Of a stretch of DNA of 15,297 nucleotides, positions 6,251 to 13,688 are shown piece after piece. Positions within the stretch are counted from its first letter, which is position 1, and every line of letters begins with the position of its first letter. Location: the NCBI GenBank assembly GCA_900543085.1, contig UQQF01000050.1, positions 1 through 15,297 on the forward strand. Reading direction: 5' to 3'. Below the pieces are notes generated by a model. It was given only the letters and a program-made list of their open reading frames with translations, ran no database searches and was not told where the DNA came from. This DNA is from an uncultured Eubacteriales bacterium. GTDB lineage: Bacteria > Bacillota > Clostridia > Oscillospirales > Oscillospiraceae. A program made the translations under genes and the position numbers.

Positions 6251-6290
6251 GCTATACTTGATTATTCTCGCTGATACTCGCGTATACTCG
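6251..6290 (+). repeat. Four phased degenerate decamers upstream of the TtcA-like gene
   Basis: Four successive 10-base units begin at 6251, 6261, 6271 and 6281 (gcTATACTTG, atTATTCTCG, ctGATACTCG, cgTATACTCG). Each ends in a variant of TATACTCG in the same register. The first contains TGCTATACT, an extended -10 that may start transcription of the gene at 6321, though no good -35 is placed correctly. The array ends 30 bp before the ATG. Confidence 0.55.
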
Positions 6291-6320
6291 GTTTCGATTT
6301 TTAATTTTTCGGGTGATGAA

Positions 6321-7043
6321 ATGGATCTGAATCGCTTTACAGGCTTTGTCCGCCGCTGCGTGGACGACTACAAAATGCTCGTGCCCGGCGACAGGGTGGC
6401 CGTCGGCGTCTCGGGAGGGAAGGATTCCATGGCGCTGCTGGCCTCGCTGCGGCACCTGCGGCGCTACCACCCCTCGCGCTTCGAGCTGGAGGCCATAACC
6501 ATAGACATGGGCTTCCCGGACATGGACTTCACGCCGGTCAGCGCGTGGTGCGAGGCCAACGAGGTGCCGTACACCATCATAAAGACGGACATCCGCGAGA
6601 TAGTGTTCGACGCGCGGCAGGAGGAAAACCCCTGCTCGCTCTGCTCAAAGATGAGGCGCGGCGCGCTGAACGACGCCATAAAGGCGCGCGGCTGCAACAA
6701 GCTCGCGCTGGGGCACCACTTTGACGACGCGGTGGAGACCTTCATGATGAACCTGCTGTTCACGGGTCAGATCGCCTGCTTCAAGCCCAGCACATATATG
6801 TCCCGCGCGGACGTCACGCAGATACGCCCCATGCTCTACCTGGGCGAGGGGAGCATCGTCTCGCTGGTGAACGAGCTGAATCTGCCTGTCGTGCCCACGA
6901 CCTGCCCGGAGGACAAGCACTCAAAGCGCGAGGAGATAAAGACCCTGATAGCCCGCCTCTCGGCGGAGTACCCCGACCTCAAGGACAAGGTCTTCGGCGC
7001 AATGCAGCGCCTTCCCCTGGACGGCTGGGGCAAGGCCGAGTGA
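6321..7043 (+). CDS. TtcA-family PP-loop ATPase (tRNA 2-thiolation type)
   Basis: The protein has 240 residues. The PP-loop SGGKDSMALL (31-40) activates a substrate with ATP. CSLCSKMRRGAL (C105, C108), LGHHFDDAVET (130-140) and a later Cys195 (PTTCPEDKHSKRE) match the TtcA family, in which three cysteines hold a 4Fe-4S cluster used to put sulfur on cytidine 32 of tRNA. Gram-positive members often carry this shorter C-terminal motif with a single Cys, and their exact tRNA target is not always established, so no symbol is given. ATG at 6321 is preferred over the in-frame ATG at 6213, which lies in the divergent promoter region and would add a non-conserved hydrophobic stretch. GGGTGA precedes it closely, a shifted but workable Shine-Dalgarno. 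It is a single-gene unit with its own terminator. Confidence 0.85.
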   Translation: MDLNRFTGFVRRCVDDYKMLVPGDRVAVGVSGGKDSMALLASLRHLRRYHPSRFELEAITIDMGFPDMDFTPVSAWCEANEVPYTIIKTDIREIVFDARQEENPCSLCSKMRRGALNDAIKARGCNKLALGHHFDDAVETFMMNLLFTGQIACFKPSTYMSRADVTQIRPMLYLGEGSIVSLVNELNLPVVPTTCPEDKHSKREEIKTLIARLSAEYPDLKDKVFGAMQRLPLDGWGKAE

Positions 7044-7054
7044 GAATAAAGCAG

Positions 7055-7090
7055 CAGCCCGGAGCCGTGATGGCTCCGGGCTGTCTTTCT
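7055..7090 (+). terminator. Rho-independent terminator after the TtcA-like gene
   Basis: A perfect 12-bp stem (7055-7066 and 7072-7083) with a GTGAT loop is followed by TCTTTCT. It ends two bases before the converging small membrane protein gene. Confidence 0.8.
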
Positions 7091-7091
7091 G

Positions 7092-7298
7092 TTACCGCCT
7101 GCGGAGCAGGACGGCTACGGCGGCGCAGACCGCTATCCCGGCCGCAAAGGGGATCGCCAGCAAAAACGCGGCGCTCGCCGGGGCGCTGCACGTCTCACAG
7201 TTGAGCAGCGCGGCGTAGTTGCAGGCCACGACCGCGCACATAAGTCCGAACAGCAGCACCGCAAGCACGGCGAATACGGCGGACAGACGGCGCTTCAT
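7092..7298 (-). CDS. Small two-helix membrane protein, unknown function
   Basis: The protein has 68 residues: a basic start MKRR, a hydrophobic helix at about 5-27, a short connecting segment with CETC (C34, C37), a second helix at about 43-64, and a basic RRR end. Both ends are likely cytoplasmic with the Cys pair outside; that topology comes from the positive-inside rule. ATG at 7298 is preferred to the GTG two codons earlier, because GAGGT lies six bases before the ATG and overlaps the stop of the upstream gene. It follows the membrane-anchored XRE regulator after 9 bp, so the two are almost certainly cotranscribed and perhaps coupled. I do not recognise the family. Confidence 0.7.
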   Translation of the reverse strand: MKRRLSAVFAVLAVLLFGLMCAVVACNYAALLNCETCSAPASAAFLLAIPFAAGIAVCAAVAVLLRRR

Positions 7299-7307
7299 GG
7301 GCACACC

Positions 7308-7742
7308 TCACTTTCGTCTCAGCGTCAGCCAGAGTCCGAGGCACATGACGGCGGCGCAGAGAAACAGCGCGATGCCCGAGCCGTTAAGCGTGACGGCCGA
7401 GGCCGCGTTGAGCGCTTCGGCGCGTCCGGGCGCGAGCAGCATGACGCCGCCCACGGCGAAAAGTCCGGCAGCGCCCAGCAGGCACAGCAGCAGACCCAGC
7501 CGCCCGCCCCTCGCCGGAGCGTGCGCGGTCTCGACTGCGGGCGTCGGCTCGCCGCCCTCCACCAGCTCGTCGAGCGTCACGCCGAAGCACCTGGCGAGCG
7601 CGCGGAGCTTTTCCAGCTCGGGCGTCGCCGTGCCGTTCTCCCACTTGGAAACGGTCTGGCGGGAGACGCCCAGCGCCTCGGCCAGCTGCTCCTGCGAGAG
7701 CGCGTGTTGTTTTCTCAGTGTGTAGATACGTTCAGCCAGCAT
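7308..7742 (-). CDS. XRE-family helix-turn-helix regulator with two membrane helices
   Basis: The protein has 144 residues. Residues 5-61 are a Cro/C1-type DNA-binding domain: IYTLRKQHALSQEQLAEALG, VSRQTVSKWENG and PELEKLRALARCFGVTLDEL. A short linker follows, then hydrophobic helices at about 82-103 and 122-140, then RRK. This design, an XRE domain tethered to the membrane, is common in Clostridia; the signals sensed are mostly unknown. ATG at 7742 has GGAGG six bases upstream and starts exactly at the domain boundary; a longer in-frame version lacks such support. A tentative minus-strand promoter (TTGCTA 7869-7874, TAGTAT 7845-7850, spacer 18) overlaps the promoter of the divergent GNAT gene. 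The small membrane protein behind it may be its partner; this is inference. Confidence 0.85.
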   Translation of the reverse strand: MLAERIYTLRKQHALSQEQLAEALGVSRQTVSKWENGTATPELEKLRALARCFGVTLDELVEGGEPTPAVETAHAPARGGRLGLLLCLLGAAGLFAVGGVMLLAPGRAEALNAASAVTLNGSGIALFLCAAVMCLGLWLTLRRK

Positions 7743-7820
7743 GTCTTGCCTCCATGCCCAATATACCCGCGGCCGGCGTCGCATGCCAGCAACCAGACAC
7801 GACAATCGCGCGCCCGCCGG

Positions 7821-7849
7821 TTGCTTTTTTGTCCGCTTGACTATATACT
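7821..7849 (+). promoter_or_regulatory. Probable promoter for the GNAT-grpB-kinase genes
   Basis: TTGCTT (7821-7826) and TATACT (7844-7849) are 17 bases apart, 40 bp before the GNAT start. It may drive the acetyltransferase, GrpB-family protein and kinase genes, which are tightly packed up to the terminator at 9941. Confidence 0.6.
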
Positions 7850-7888
7850 ACCAGATACAGCTTACTTTTAGCAAGGGAGGCGGAGGGC

Positions 7889-8395
7889 GTGAGTGAAATT
7901 ATCCGGCCGTGGCGCATGGACGACGCGGATGCCCTGGCAGCGGTGATAGGGAACCCAAAGGTACAGGAGATGCTGCGCGACGGCCTGCCGTACCCGTACA
8001 CGGCCGGGGACGCGCGCGAGTTCATCTCCGCGATGCTCGGCGCCGGGGAGGGCGTCTACCCCTTCGCCATCGCGCTCGGCGATGAGTGCGTGGGCAGCAT
8101 CTCCGTCACGCGCGGCGGGAACGTGCACCGGCTCACGGGCGAGCTGGGCTACTACGTCGCCGAGGAGCACTGGGGGCGCGGACTTTGCACCGCGGCCGTG
8201 CGCGAGATCTGCGCCTACGTCTTTGAAAACACGGACATCCTGCGCATATACGCCACCCCCTATGCGCACAACGCCGCCTCCTGCCGCGTGCTGGAGAAGG
8301 CCGGCTTCACGTGCGAGGGCACGCTCCGCGCCGCCGCGATAAAGCAGGGCGTGGTGCGCGATATGCGCATGTACGCGCTGCTGCGCGGGGAGTGA
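7889..8395 (+). CDS. GNAT-family N-acetyltransferase (RimJ/RimL-like)
   Basis: The protein has 168 residues. It begins with the IRPWRMDDADAL pattern of the RimJ/RimL-like branch. The acetyl-CoA pyrophosphate loop is in HWGRGLCTAAVREI (95-108), preceded by ELGYYVAEE, and NAASCRVLEKAGFTCEG (128-144) is the conserved C-terminal acetyl-CoA site motif. It would transfer an acetyl group from acetyl-CoA to an amine; the substrate could be a protein N-terminus, an amino acid or an antibiotic and cannot be read from the sequence. The start is GTG at 7889, with GGGAGG eight bases upstream. The GrpB-family gene starts three bases after its stop. Confidence 0.88.
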   Translation: MSEIIRPWRMDDADALAAVIGNPKVQEMLRDGLPYPYTAGDAREFISAMLGAGEGVYPFAIALGDECVGSISVTRGGNVHRLTGELGYYVAEEHWGRGLCTAAVREICAYVFENTDILRIYATPYAHNAASCRVLEKAGFTCEGTLRAAAIKQGVVRDMRMYALLRGE

Positions 8396-8398
8396 GAC

Positions 8399-8920
8399 AT
8401 GGCTCAGCACGTTGCAGTTACCGAGTACGACCCCGCCTGGCCGCAGGAGTTCGAGCGCGAGGCCGAGCTGCTCTCGCGGGTATTCGGCGCGAACCTCGCG
8501 GCCATACACCACATAGGCAGCACGGCGGTGCCGGGGATGGCAGCGAAGCCTATAGTTGACATAATGCCTGTAGCTTACGACCTGGAGGCCGTGGACGCGC
8601 ATCGCGCGGACTTTGAAGCCCTGGGCTACGAGTATCTGGGCGAATTCGGCATCCCCGGCCGGCGGTACATGCGCAAGGGCGGGGACGAGCGCACCCACCA
8701 GGCGCACGTGTTCAAGGCGGGAGATGAAGTTAACATAACGCGACACATTGCCTTCCGGGACTACCTGCGCTCGCACCCGGAGGTCTGCCGCGAGTACGCC
8801 GCGCTCAAGCGCTCCCTGGCGGCGAGGTTCCCGTGGGACATCGACGCCTACTGCGAGGGCAAGGAGCGCTTTGTGAAGCTGCACGAGCGCCTGGCGCTGG
8901 AAACGTACGGCCGCCGCTAG
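8399..8920 (+). CDS. GrpB family protein (UPF0157, nucleotidyltransferase-like fold)
   Basis: The protein has 173 residues, the usual length. The start VAVTEYDPAWPQEFERE, the central IGSTAVPGMAAKPIVDI (39-55) and the HQAHVF and LRSHPEVCREYAALK stretches are the family hallmarks. UPF0157/GrpB proteins belong to the nucleotidyltransferase superfamily. The GSTAVPG and D-x-D-like region resembles the active site, but the substrate is unknown; fusions to CoaE and neighbourhoods with acetyltransferases are seen in other bacteria. It starts three bases after the GNAT stop, with GGGGAG inside the end of that gene, so translation is probably coupled. The histidine kinase gene follows after 28 bp. Confidence 0.9.
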   Translation: MAQHVAVTEYDPAWPQEFEREAELLSRVFGANLAAIHHIGSTAVPGMAAKPIVDIMPVAYDLEAVDAHRADFEALGYEYLGEFGIPGRRYMRKGGDERTHQAHVFKAGDEVNITRHIAFRDYLRSHPEVCREYAALKRSLAARFPWDIDAYCEGKERFVKLHERLALETYGRR

Positions 8921-8948
8921 CGCTGCGGCAGCGGGACAGGAGGTTCAT

Positions 8949-9926
8949 ATGCTGCTTTCATATATAAAACGCCGCTGGAAGACCATAGCGGCGATGGCCA
9001 TATTCGCTGCCATGTTCGCGATGGTGTTCTCTCTGTATGAGCTGCCGGCCGAGGCGGTGCTGTACGCCAGCCTGCTGTGCGTTGCGGTGGGCGCTTTGCT
9101 GCTCGCGGCAAGCTATGCGTCGTACCGGCGCAGGGTGAAGACGCTGGAGCTGCTGCGGCGCACCATCTGCGTCAGCGCCGACGGCCTGCCGGAGCCGAGA
9201 GACCTGACGGAGGAGCTGTACCAGGAGCTGGTGCGCATACTCTCGCGCGAGCGCGCTGTGCTGGAGTCGGCCGTGGACTCCGACCGGCGCGACGCCGCGG
9301 ACTACTACGCCATGTGGGCGCATCAGATAAAGACGCCCATCGCCGCCATGCACCTGCTGCTGCATCAGGAGCAGCCGGACAAAGACGCGCTGACGGCGGA
9401 GCTGTTCCGCATAGAGCAGTACGTGGAGATGGTGCTGTCCTATCAGAAGCTGGAGGGCGACTCCAGCGACTTCGTGCTCAAGAAGCGCCCGCTGGACGAG
9501 ATCGTGCGCGGCTGCATCCGAAAGTACGCCAGGCTGTTTATAATAAAGAAGCTGCCGCTGAACTTCCGCGAGACGGGCATGACGGTGTACACGGACGAGA
9601 AGTGGCTGGCCTTCATGATAGAGCAGATTCTCGCCAACGCCCTCAAGCACACGTCGAAGGGCGAGATCTCAATCTACGCCGAGGGCAAGGCGCTGGTGAT
9701 AGAGGACACCGGCATAGGCATCTCGCCGGAAGACCTGCCGCGCCTGGGCGAGCGGGGCTTCACCGGCTACAACGGCCGCGAGGACAAGAAGTCCACCGGC
9801 CTGGGTCTGTACCTGTGCAAGAACATCTGCGCCAAGCTCGGCCACAAGCTTATAATAGAGTCCACGCCCAACGTGGGCACCCGCGTCAAGCTGCTGTTTG
9901 CGGACTCGACCATGCTGTACGACTGA
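8949..9926 (+). CDS. BceS-like intramembrane-sensing histidine kinase
   Basis: The protein has 325 residues. Two helices near the N-terminus (about 12-30 and 36-56) with only a few residues between them, and no extracellular sensor domain, define the intramembrane-sensing class. WAHQIKTPIAAMHLLL carries the phosphoacceptor His125. The ATP-binding domain has an N box (EQILANALKH, Asn230), G1 (DTGIGIS, 253-259), and G2 (STGLGLYL, 282-289). This fits BceS/BraS kinases, which sense cell-wall antibiotics through a BceAB transporter. The BceA- and BceB-like genes follow. The partner response regulator, normally directly upstream, is absent: the GrpB-family gene is in its place. AGGAGG lies six bases before the ATG. 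A terminator separates this gene from the transporter operon. Confidence 0.92.
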   Translation: MLLSYIKRRWKTIAAMAIFAAMFAMVFSLYELPAEAVLYASLLCVAVGALLLAASYASYRRRVKTLELLRRTICVSADGLPEPRDLTEELYQELVRILSRERAVLESAVDSDRRDAADYYAMWAHQIKTPIAAMHLLLHQEQPDKDALTAELFRIEQYVEMVLSYQKLEGDSSDFVLKKRPLDEIVRGCIRKYARLFIIKKLPLNFRETGMTVYTDEKWLAFMIEQILANALKHTSKGEISIYAEGKALVIEDTGIGISPEDLPRLGERGFTGYNGREDKKSTGLGLYLCKNICAKLGHKLIIESTPNVGTRVKLLFADSTMLYD

Positions 9927-9940
9927 CAGCGCAAAGACAG

Positions 9941-9979
9941 ATTTCCCCGAGGCTCGGCCTCGGGGAAATTGCTTTCTTA
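9941..9979 (+). terminator. Rho-independent terminator after the kinase gene
   Basis: A perfect 13-bp stem (9941-9953 and 9957-9969) with a TCG loop is followed by TGCTTTCTT. It separates the kinase transcript from the ABC transporter operon. Confidence 0.82.
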
Positions 9980-9993
9980 CACGGCGCAAGCCC

Positions 9994-10025
9994 AACCTTA
10001 CATTTTTGTAAGGTTAATGTAAGGT
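9994..10025 (+). promoter_or_regulatory. BceR-type operator (TTACA-N4-TGTAA) with an extra half-site
   Basis: AACCTTACA (9994-10002) and TGTAAGGTT (10007-10015) are perfect inverted repeats four bases apart, fitting the pattern known for BceR-like response regulators. A second TGTAAGGT (10018-10025) follows 11 bp on. A single TTACA (9977-9981) lies 21 bp before the left arm's TTACA. The box sits just upstream of the predicted -35 region of the transporter promoter, where an activator would bind. Confidence 0.75.
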
Positions 10026-10052
10026 AAATCGATGGCACGGTAAGATTGGCTC

Positions 10053-10061
10053 TGGTATTAT
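10053..10061 (+). promoter_or_regulatory. Extended -10 promoter of the BceAB-like operon
   Basis: TGGTATTAT (TG at 10053, TATTAT 10056-10061) is an extended -10. No good -35 lies about 17 bp upstream, which is expected for a promoter that needs an activator bound at the box ending at 10025. Confidence 0.6.
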
Positions 10062-10091
10062 AAGAGCGTAATCCGACAGGAGGTAATCAAC

Positions 10092-10859
10092 ATGGCACTT
10101 CTCGAAGTCTCCGGACTCAAGAAAATATACACGACCCGCTTCGGCGGCGCGCAGGTACAGGCGCTGTCCAGCGTGACCTTCTCGGTCGCCGAGGGCGAGT
10201 ACGTCGCCATCATGGGCGAGAGCGGCAGCGGCAAGACCACGCTGCTGAACATCCTGGCCGCGCTGGACAAGCCCACCAGCGGCAAGGTGCTGCTCGACGG
10301 CAAGGACATCACCGCGATAAAGGAGGGCGACCTCGCCGCCTTCCGCCGCGACCGGCTGGGCTTCGTGTTCCAGGACTTCAACCTGCTGGACACGTTCTCG
10401 CTCCAGGACAACATCTTCCTCCCCCTGGTGCTGCAGGGCAAGAGCTACGAGGAGATGAGCGGACGCATCGCCCCGCTGGCCAGGAAGCTGGGCATCAGCC
10501 AGCTGCTGAACAAGTACCCCTACGAGGTCTCCGGCGGCGAGCAGCAGCGCGCCGCGGTCGCCCGGGCGCTCATCACAAACCCGCGCCTCATCCTCGCCGA
10601 CGAGCCGACAGGCGCGCTCGACTCCCGCGCAACAGAAGCGCTGCTGAACCTGTTCGGCGACATCAACGCCGAGGGTCAGACGATACTGATGGTCACGCAC
10701 TCGGTCAAGGCCGCGGCTCACGCGGGCAGGGTGCTGTTCCTGCGCGACGGCGAGGTCTACCACCAGCTCTACCGCGGCGGACAGACCGTGGAGCAGATGT
10801 TCGGCAAGATCTCCGACACGCTGACCGTGATGACGCAGGGCGGTGAACTCGATGCGTAA
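10092..10859 (+). CDS. BceA-like ABC transporter ATP-binding protein (antimicrobial peptide type)
   Basis: The protein has 255 residues and a complete ATPase: Walker A GESGSGKTT (42-50), Q-loop Gln94 in VFQDFNLLD, signature VSGGEQQR (146-153), Walker B LILADEP with Glu171, D-loop GALD, and switch His203. The sequence is of the MacB/LolD/BceA branch and is closest in character to BceA-type subunits that power release of peptide antibiotics such as bacitracin from their lipid targets. AGGAGG lies eight bases before the ATG. It overlaps the permease start by eight bases. Expression is likely controlled through the TTACA-N4-TGTAA box upstream. Which peptide is handled cannot be told. Confidence 0.93.
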   Translation: MALLEVSGLKKIYTTRFGGAQVQALSSVTFSVAEGEYVAIMGESGSGKTTLLNILAALDKPTSGKVLLDGKDITAIKEGDLAAFRRDRLGFVFQDFNLLDTFSLQDNIFLPLVLQGKSYEEMSGRIAPLARKLGISQLLNKYPYEVSGGEQQRAAVARALITNPRLILADEPTGALDSRATEALLNLFGDINAEGQTILMVTHSVKAAAHAGRVLFLRDGEVYHQLYRGGQTVEQMFGKISDTLTVMTQGGELDA

Positions 10860-12963
10860 GCTGAGCTTTTACCCCAAGCTCGCGGCCAGGAGCATCAAGA
10901 ATAACCGCCAGTTCTATCTCCCCTATATCCTGACGGTCATCGGCACCTGCGCCGCGATGTATATCCTCTACGCGCTCAACTTCGACCCCGGCTTTGACCA
11001 GCTCGGCGCGGGGACAACGAACGGCCAGGCCTATGTGCAGTTCTTCATGCAGCTGGGCATAGTGATGGTCAGCCTGTTCTGCTTCATCTTCCTGGTGTAC
11101 ACCAACAGCTTCCTCATGAAGCGCCGTACCAAGGAGCTGGGTCTCTACAGCGTGCTGGGCATGGGCAAGAAAAACATCGCCGGCATCCTGGTGTTCGAGA
11201 GCCTCTATATCGCCGTCATCGGCATAGTCCTCGGCCTCGCGCTGGGCGTGCTGCTGCACAAGCTCATGATGCTGCTGCTGTACTGGCTGATGCGGCTCCC
11301 GGCGCCCTTCGGCTTTGCCATACAGGTCAAGGCGATGGTAAACACCTCGGTGTTCTTCGTCGTCATCATCTTCCTCACCCTGCTCCTCAACCTCTGGCGC
11401 GTAGGCCGCTCCAAGCCGGTCGAGCTGCTCCGGGGCGGGAACGTGGGCGAGAAGGAGCCCAGGATAAACTGGCTCGTCGTCGTCATCGGCGTGCTGACCC
11501 TCGGCGGCGGCTACTTCATCGCCGTGTGGGTCAAGGACTCCGTCATGGCCATCGCGTTCTACTTCGTGGCCGTGTTCCTGGTCATAATCGGCACCTACTG
11601 CCTGTTCACCAGCCTCTCCATACTCGCGCTCAAGGCGCTGAAGAAGAATAAGCGCTATTACTACAAGTCCAAGCACTTCATCTCCGTCTCCGGCATGCTC
11701 TACCGCATGAAGCGCAACGGCGTGGGTCTTGCGAACATCTGCATCATCGCCACGATGGTCATGGTCATGATAAGCGGCACACTCAGCCTCTACCTCGGCT
11801 GCGACGAGGTCGTGAGGCTCAACACTCCGACCGACATCGTGGTGCAGGGACGGCACTACTACCATTACACCACCGACGAGAACGGCGAGATAGATCCCGA
11901 GCAGACCGTGCCCATAAACCCCGAAGCGCTGAACAACTATGTGCTCGAACTCTTTGCCGAGGCGGGCGCTGAGCCGACGAGCGGGTATCAGATAGAGGAT
12001 CTGTACGTCAACACCGAGGTTATAACCAAAAACGGCACGCATGTATCCACCGAGTTCTATATCATCACCGCAGACACCTACGCCGCCATCACCGGCGAGG
12101 AAGCACCTGTTCTTGGCAAGGGCGAAGCTCTGGCCGTGCTCAGCGTACCCGGAGCGAACGACCAGCTCCGCGAAGGTTTCAGCTTCCAGGAGTACGACCT
12201 TGACGGCAACCTGACCGGCAATCCCGGCCCGGAGTTCACGATAGTCGGCGAGTGCGAAAACATCCTGAACAACATAGTGCGTACCGACGCGCTGCTTGCC
12301 GCTGGCGAGGAGAATTACGTCCTCATGGTCGTGGACGGCACGGAAACCCTAGACGAGATAGGTAAGACGACCGTTACCGGCATCTACTATTGGGAGGGCC
12401 GCTACAACTTCGCCACGCTCAGCGACGCGGAGCAGAACGCGCTCTACGACGCATTCTGGGCCGAGAACCACGACTTCTCGGCGGCCGATTGCGGCTACGT
12501 CGCCTACTTCAGAACGGATACCCGCGTCGACGTGGAGAGCGATATCTTCGGGCTGGCGGGCGGATTCCTCTTCCTCGGCGTGTTCCTCGGCCTGGTGTTC
12601 ATGATGGCCGCCGTGCTGATAATCTACTACAAGCAGGTCAGTGAGGGCTACGAGGACCAGCGCAGGTTCGACATCATGCGCAAGGTCGGCCTTTCCCGCC
12701 GCGAGGCGCGCCGCTCGATACGCAGCCAGATACTCACCGTGTTCTTCCTGCCGCTCATCGTCGCGGCGGTGCACATCGCCTTTGACTTCAAGCTGGTCTT
12801 GCAGCTGCTGACGCTCTTTGCCCTGCGCAACACCACGCTCACCGCGCTGTGCACGCTCGGCACCCTGGCCGCGTTCTGCCTGATATACGCCCTGGTGTAC
12901 ATGCTCACCGCCCGCGCCTACTACAAGATAGTGGACGCCCGCCCGCAGGAATCGAGGAGCTGA
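10852..12963 (+). CDS. BceB-like FtsX-domain permease (antimicrobial peptide ABC transporter)
   Basis: The protein has 703 residues with the BceB layout of ten membrane helices: one near residues 22-41, three between about 62 and 182, three between about 204 and 316, then a large extracellular domain (about 318-565), and three final helices (about 566-590, 626-646, 663-686). KELGLYSVLGMGKKNI after helix 2 and RRFDIMRKVGLSRREARRSI after helix 8 are the FtsX coupling segments that touch the ATPase. The large outer domain is thought to bind the peptide or target and to signal to the kinase. ATG at 10852 (GGTGA five bases upstream) is favoured over GTG three codons earlier; the start overlaps the ATPase gene end, so the subunits are coupled. 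The outer domain is acidic and poorly conserved, as usual. Confidence 0.92.
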   Translation: MRKLSFYPKLAARSIKNNRQFYLPYILTVIGTCAAMYILYALNFDPGFDQLGAGTTNGQAYVQFFMQLGIVMVSLFCFIFLVYTNSFLMKRRTKELGLYSVLGMGKKNIAGILVFESLYIAVIGIVLGLALGVLLHKLMMLLLYWLMRLPAPFGFAIQVKAMVNTSVFFVVIIFLTLLLNLWRVGRSKPVELLRGGNVGEKEPRINWLVVVIGVLTLGGGYFIAVWVKDSVMAIAFYFVAVFLVIIGTYCLFTSLSILALKALKKNKRYYYKSKHFISVSGMLYRMKRNGVGLANICIIATMVMVMISGTLSLYLGCDEVVRLNTPTDIVVQGRHYYHYTTDENGEIDPEQTVPINPEALNNYVLELFAEAGAEPTSGYQIEDLYVNTEVITKNGTHVSTEFYIITADTYAAITGEEAPVLGKGEALAVLSVPGANDQLREGFSFQEYDLDGNLTGNPGPEFTIVGECENILNNIVRTDALLAAGEENYVLMVVDGTETLDEIGKTTVTGIYYWEGRYNFATLSDAEQNALYDAFWAENHDFSAADCGYVAYFRTDTRVDVESDIFGLAGGFLFLGVFLGLVFMMAAVLIIYYKQVSEGYEDQRRFDIMRKVGLSRREARRSIRSQILTVFFLPLIVAAVHIAFDFKLVLQLLTLFALRNTTLTALCTLGTLAAFCLIYALVYMLTARAYYKIVDARPQESRS

Positions 12964-12991
12964 GCGCTCCGCCGCCGGAAAGGAACACGAA

Positions 12992-13612
12992 ATGCAAAAC
13001 CTACACAAAGTCCTCCGCGTCATGTTCATGTACGTCATACCCGCGCTGGTCACGGCGTTCATGCTGGTCTTTATCGCGGACATAATGCTCGGCCTGGGCA
13101 TGTTTGACACGCCCTATCAGATGCAGGCGTTCACGGAGCGCGCACCCTACATCGCCCAGGCGTTCATCAACCTCGCCATGCTGGTCACCGTGTGCATCTG
13201 CGGCGCTCTGCTCTACACGAAAAACGGCATCAGGACGCGGCGCGGACTCGCGATAACGGCCGCCGTCTCCGGCGTCTGCGCCGTGCTGATGCACGCGATG
13301 GTCTACGGCATCGTGATCGCCATCCCCGCGCCCTACACCCTGCTCACGCCCGACCACGTCACGCTGCGCATCTTCGCGCTGATGGACGCCGCGCCCCTCG
13401 CCGGGGGCAGCGCCCTACTGAGCTGCGCGGCGGGGATAGTGATACACGTCCTCGCCCCGCAGGTGCTGCTGGCGCTGGCCGTGTGCGCCATAGCTCTGCG
13501 CCGGTACGCAAAGATGGGCGGCTCCGGCAGCGCGCCGCAGCGGCTCACAGAGGCGAACGGCCCGGACGGCGCGGGACGCCGCCCCCGGGGCGGGATGCTC
13601 CTCGGCGCCTGA
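12992..13612 (+). CDS. Four-helix membrane protein of unknown function in the BceAB-like operon
   Basis: The protein has 206 residues, with hydrophobic helices at about 11-37, 55-74, 86-111 and 145-169. A short basic N-terminus (HKVLR), a basic loop after helix 2 (KNGIRTRRG) and RRYAK after helix 4 suggest both ends are cytoplasmic. The last 30 residues are Gly/Arg/Pro-rich and look disordered. Repeated Met and Cys in the helices are noticeable, but no known motif is seen. AAAGGAA lies eight bases before the ATG. The gene starts 28 bp after the permease stop on the same strand with no terminator between, so it is probably cotranscribed with the transporter. Whether it assists the transporter is not known, and I cannot name its family. 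Confidence 0.7.
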   Translation: MQNLHKVLRVMFMYVIPALVTAFMLVFIADIMLGLGMFDTPYQMQAFTERAPYIAQAFINLAMLVTVCICGALLYTKNGIRTRRGLAITAAVSGVCAVLMHAMVYGIVIAIPAPYTLLTPDHVTLRIFALMDAAPLAGGSALLSCAAGIVIHVLAPQVLLALAVCAIALRRYAKMGGSGSAPQRLTEANGPDGAGRRPRGGMLLGA

Positions 13613-13688
13613 GCGCGCGGCCTAAACACACAAGTCCGGCGGAGGCCTCACCCCGCCCGGTACGAAAATTCTACAGGAGGTTCAGAAA

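Noticed and set aside
6213..6320. N-terminal extension of the TtcA-like protein from ATG 6213
   Set aside because: It overlaps the -35 of the divergent rplM promoter and the decamer repeats, and family members begin near the residues encoded from 6321.
10705..12042. Minus-strand open frame of 445 codons opposite the permease gene
   Set aside because: Its translation is rich in Glu/His/Asp/Gln as expected from the antisense of hydrophobic codons; the permease on the plus strand has clear domains and membrane helices.
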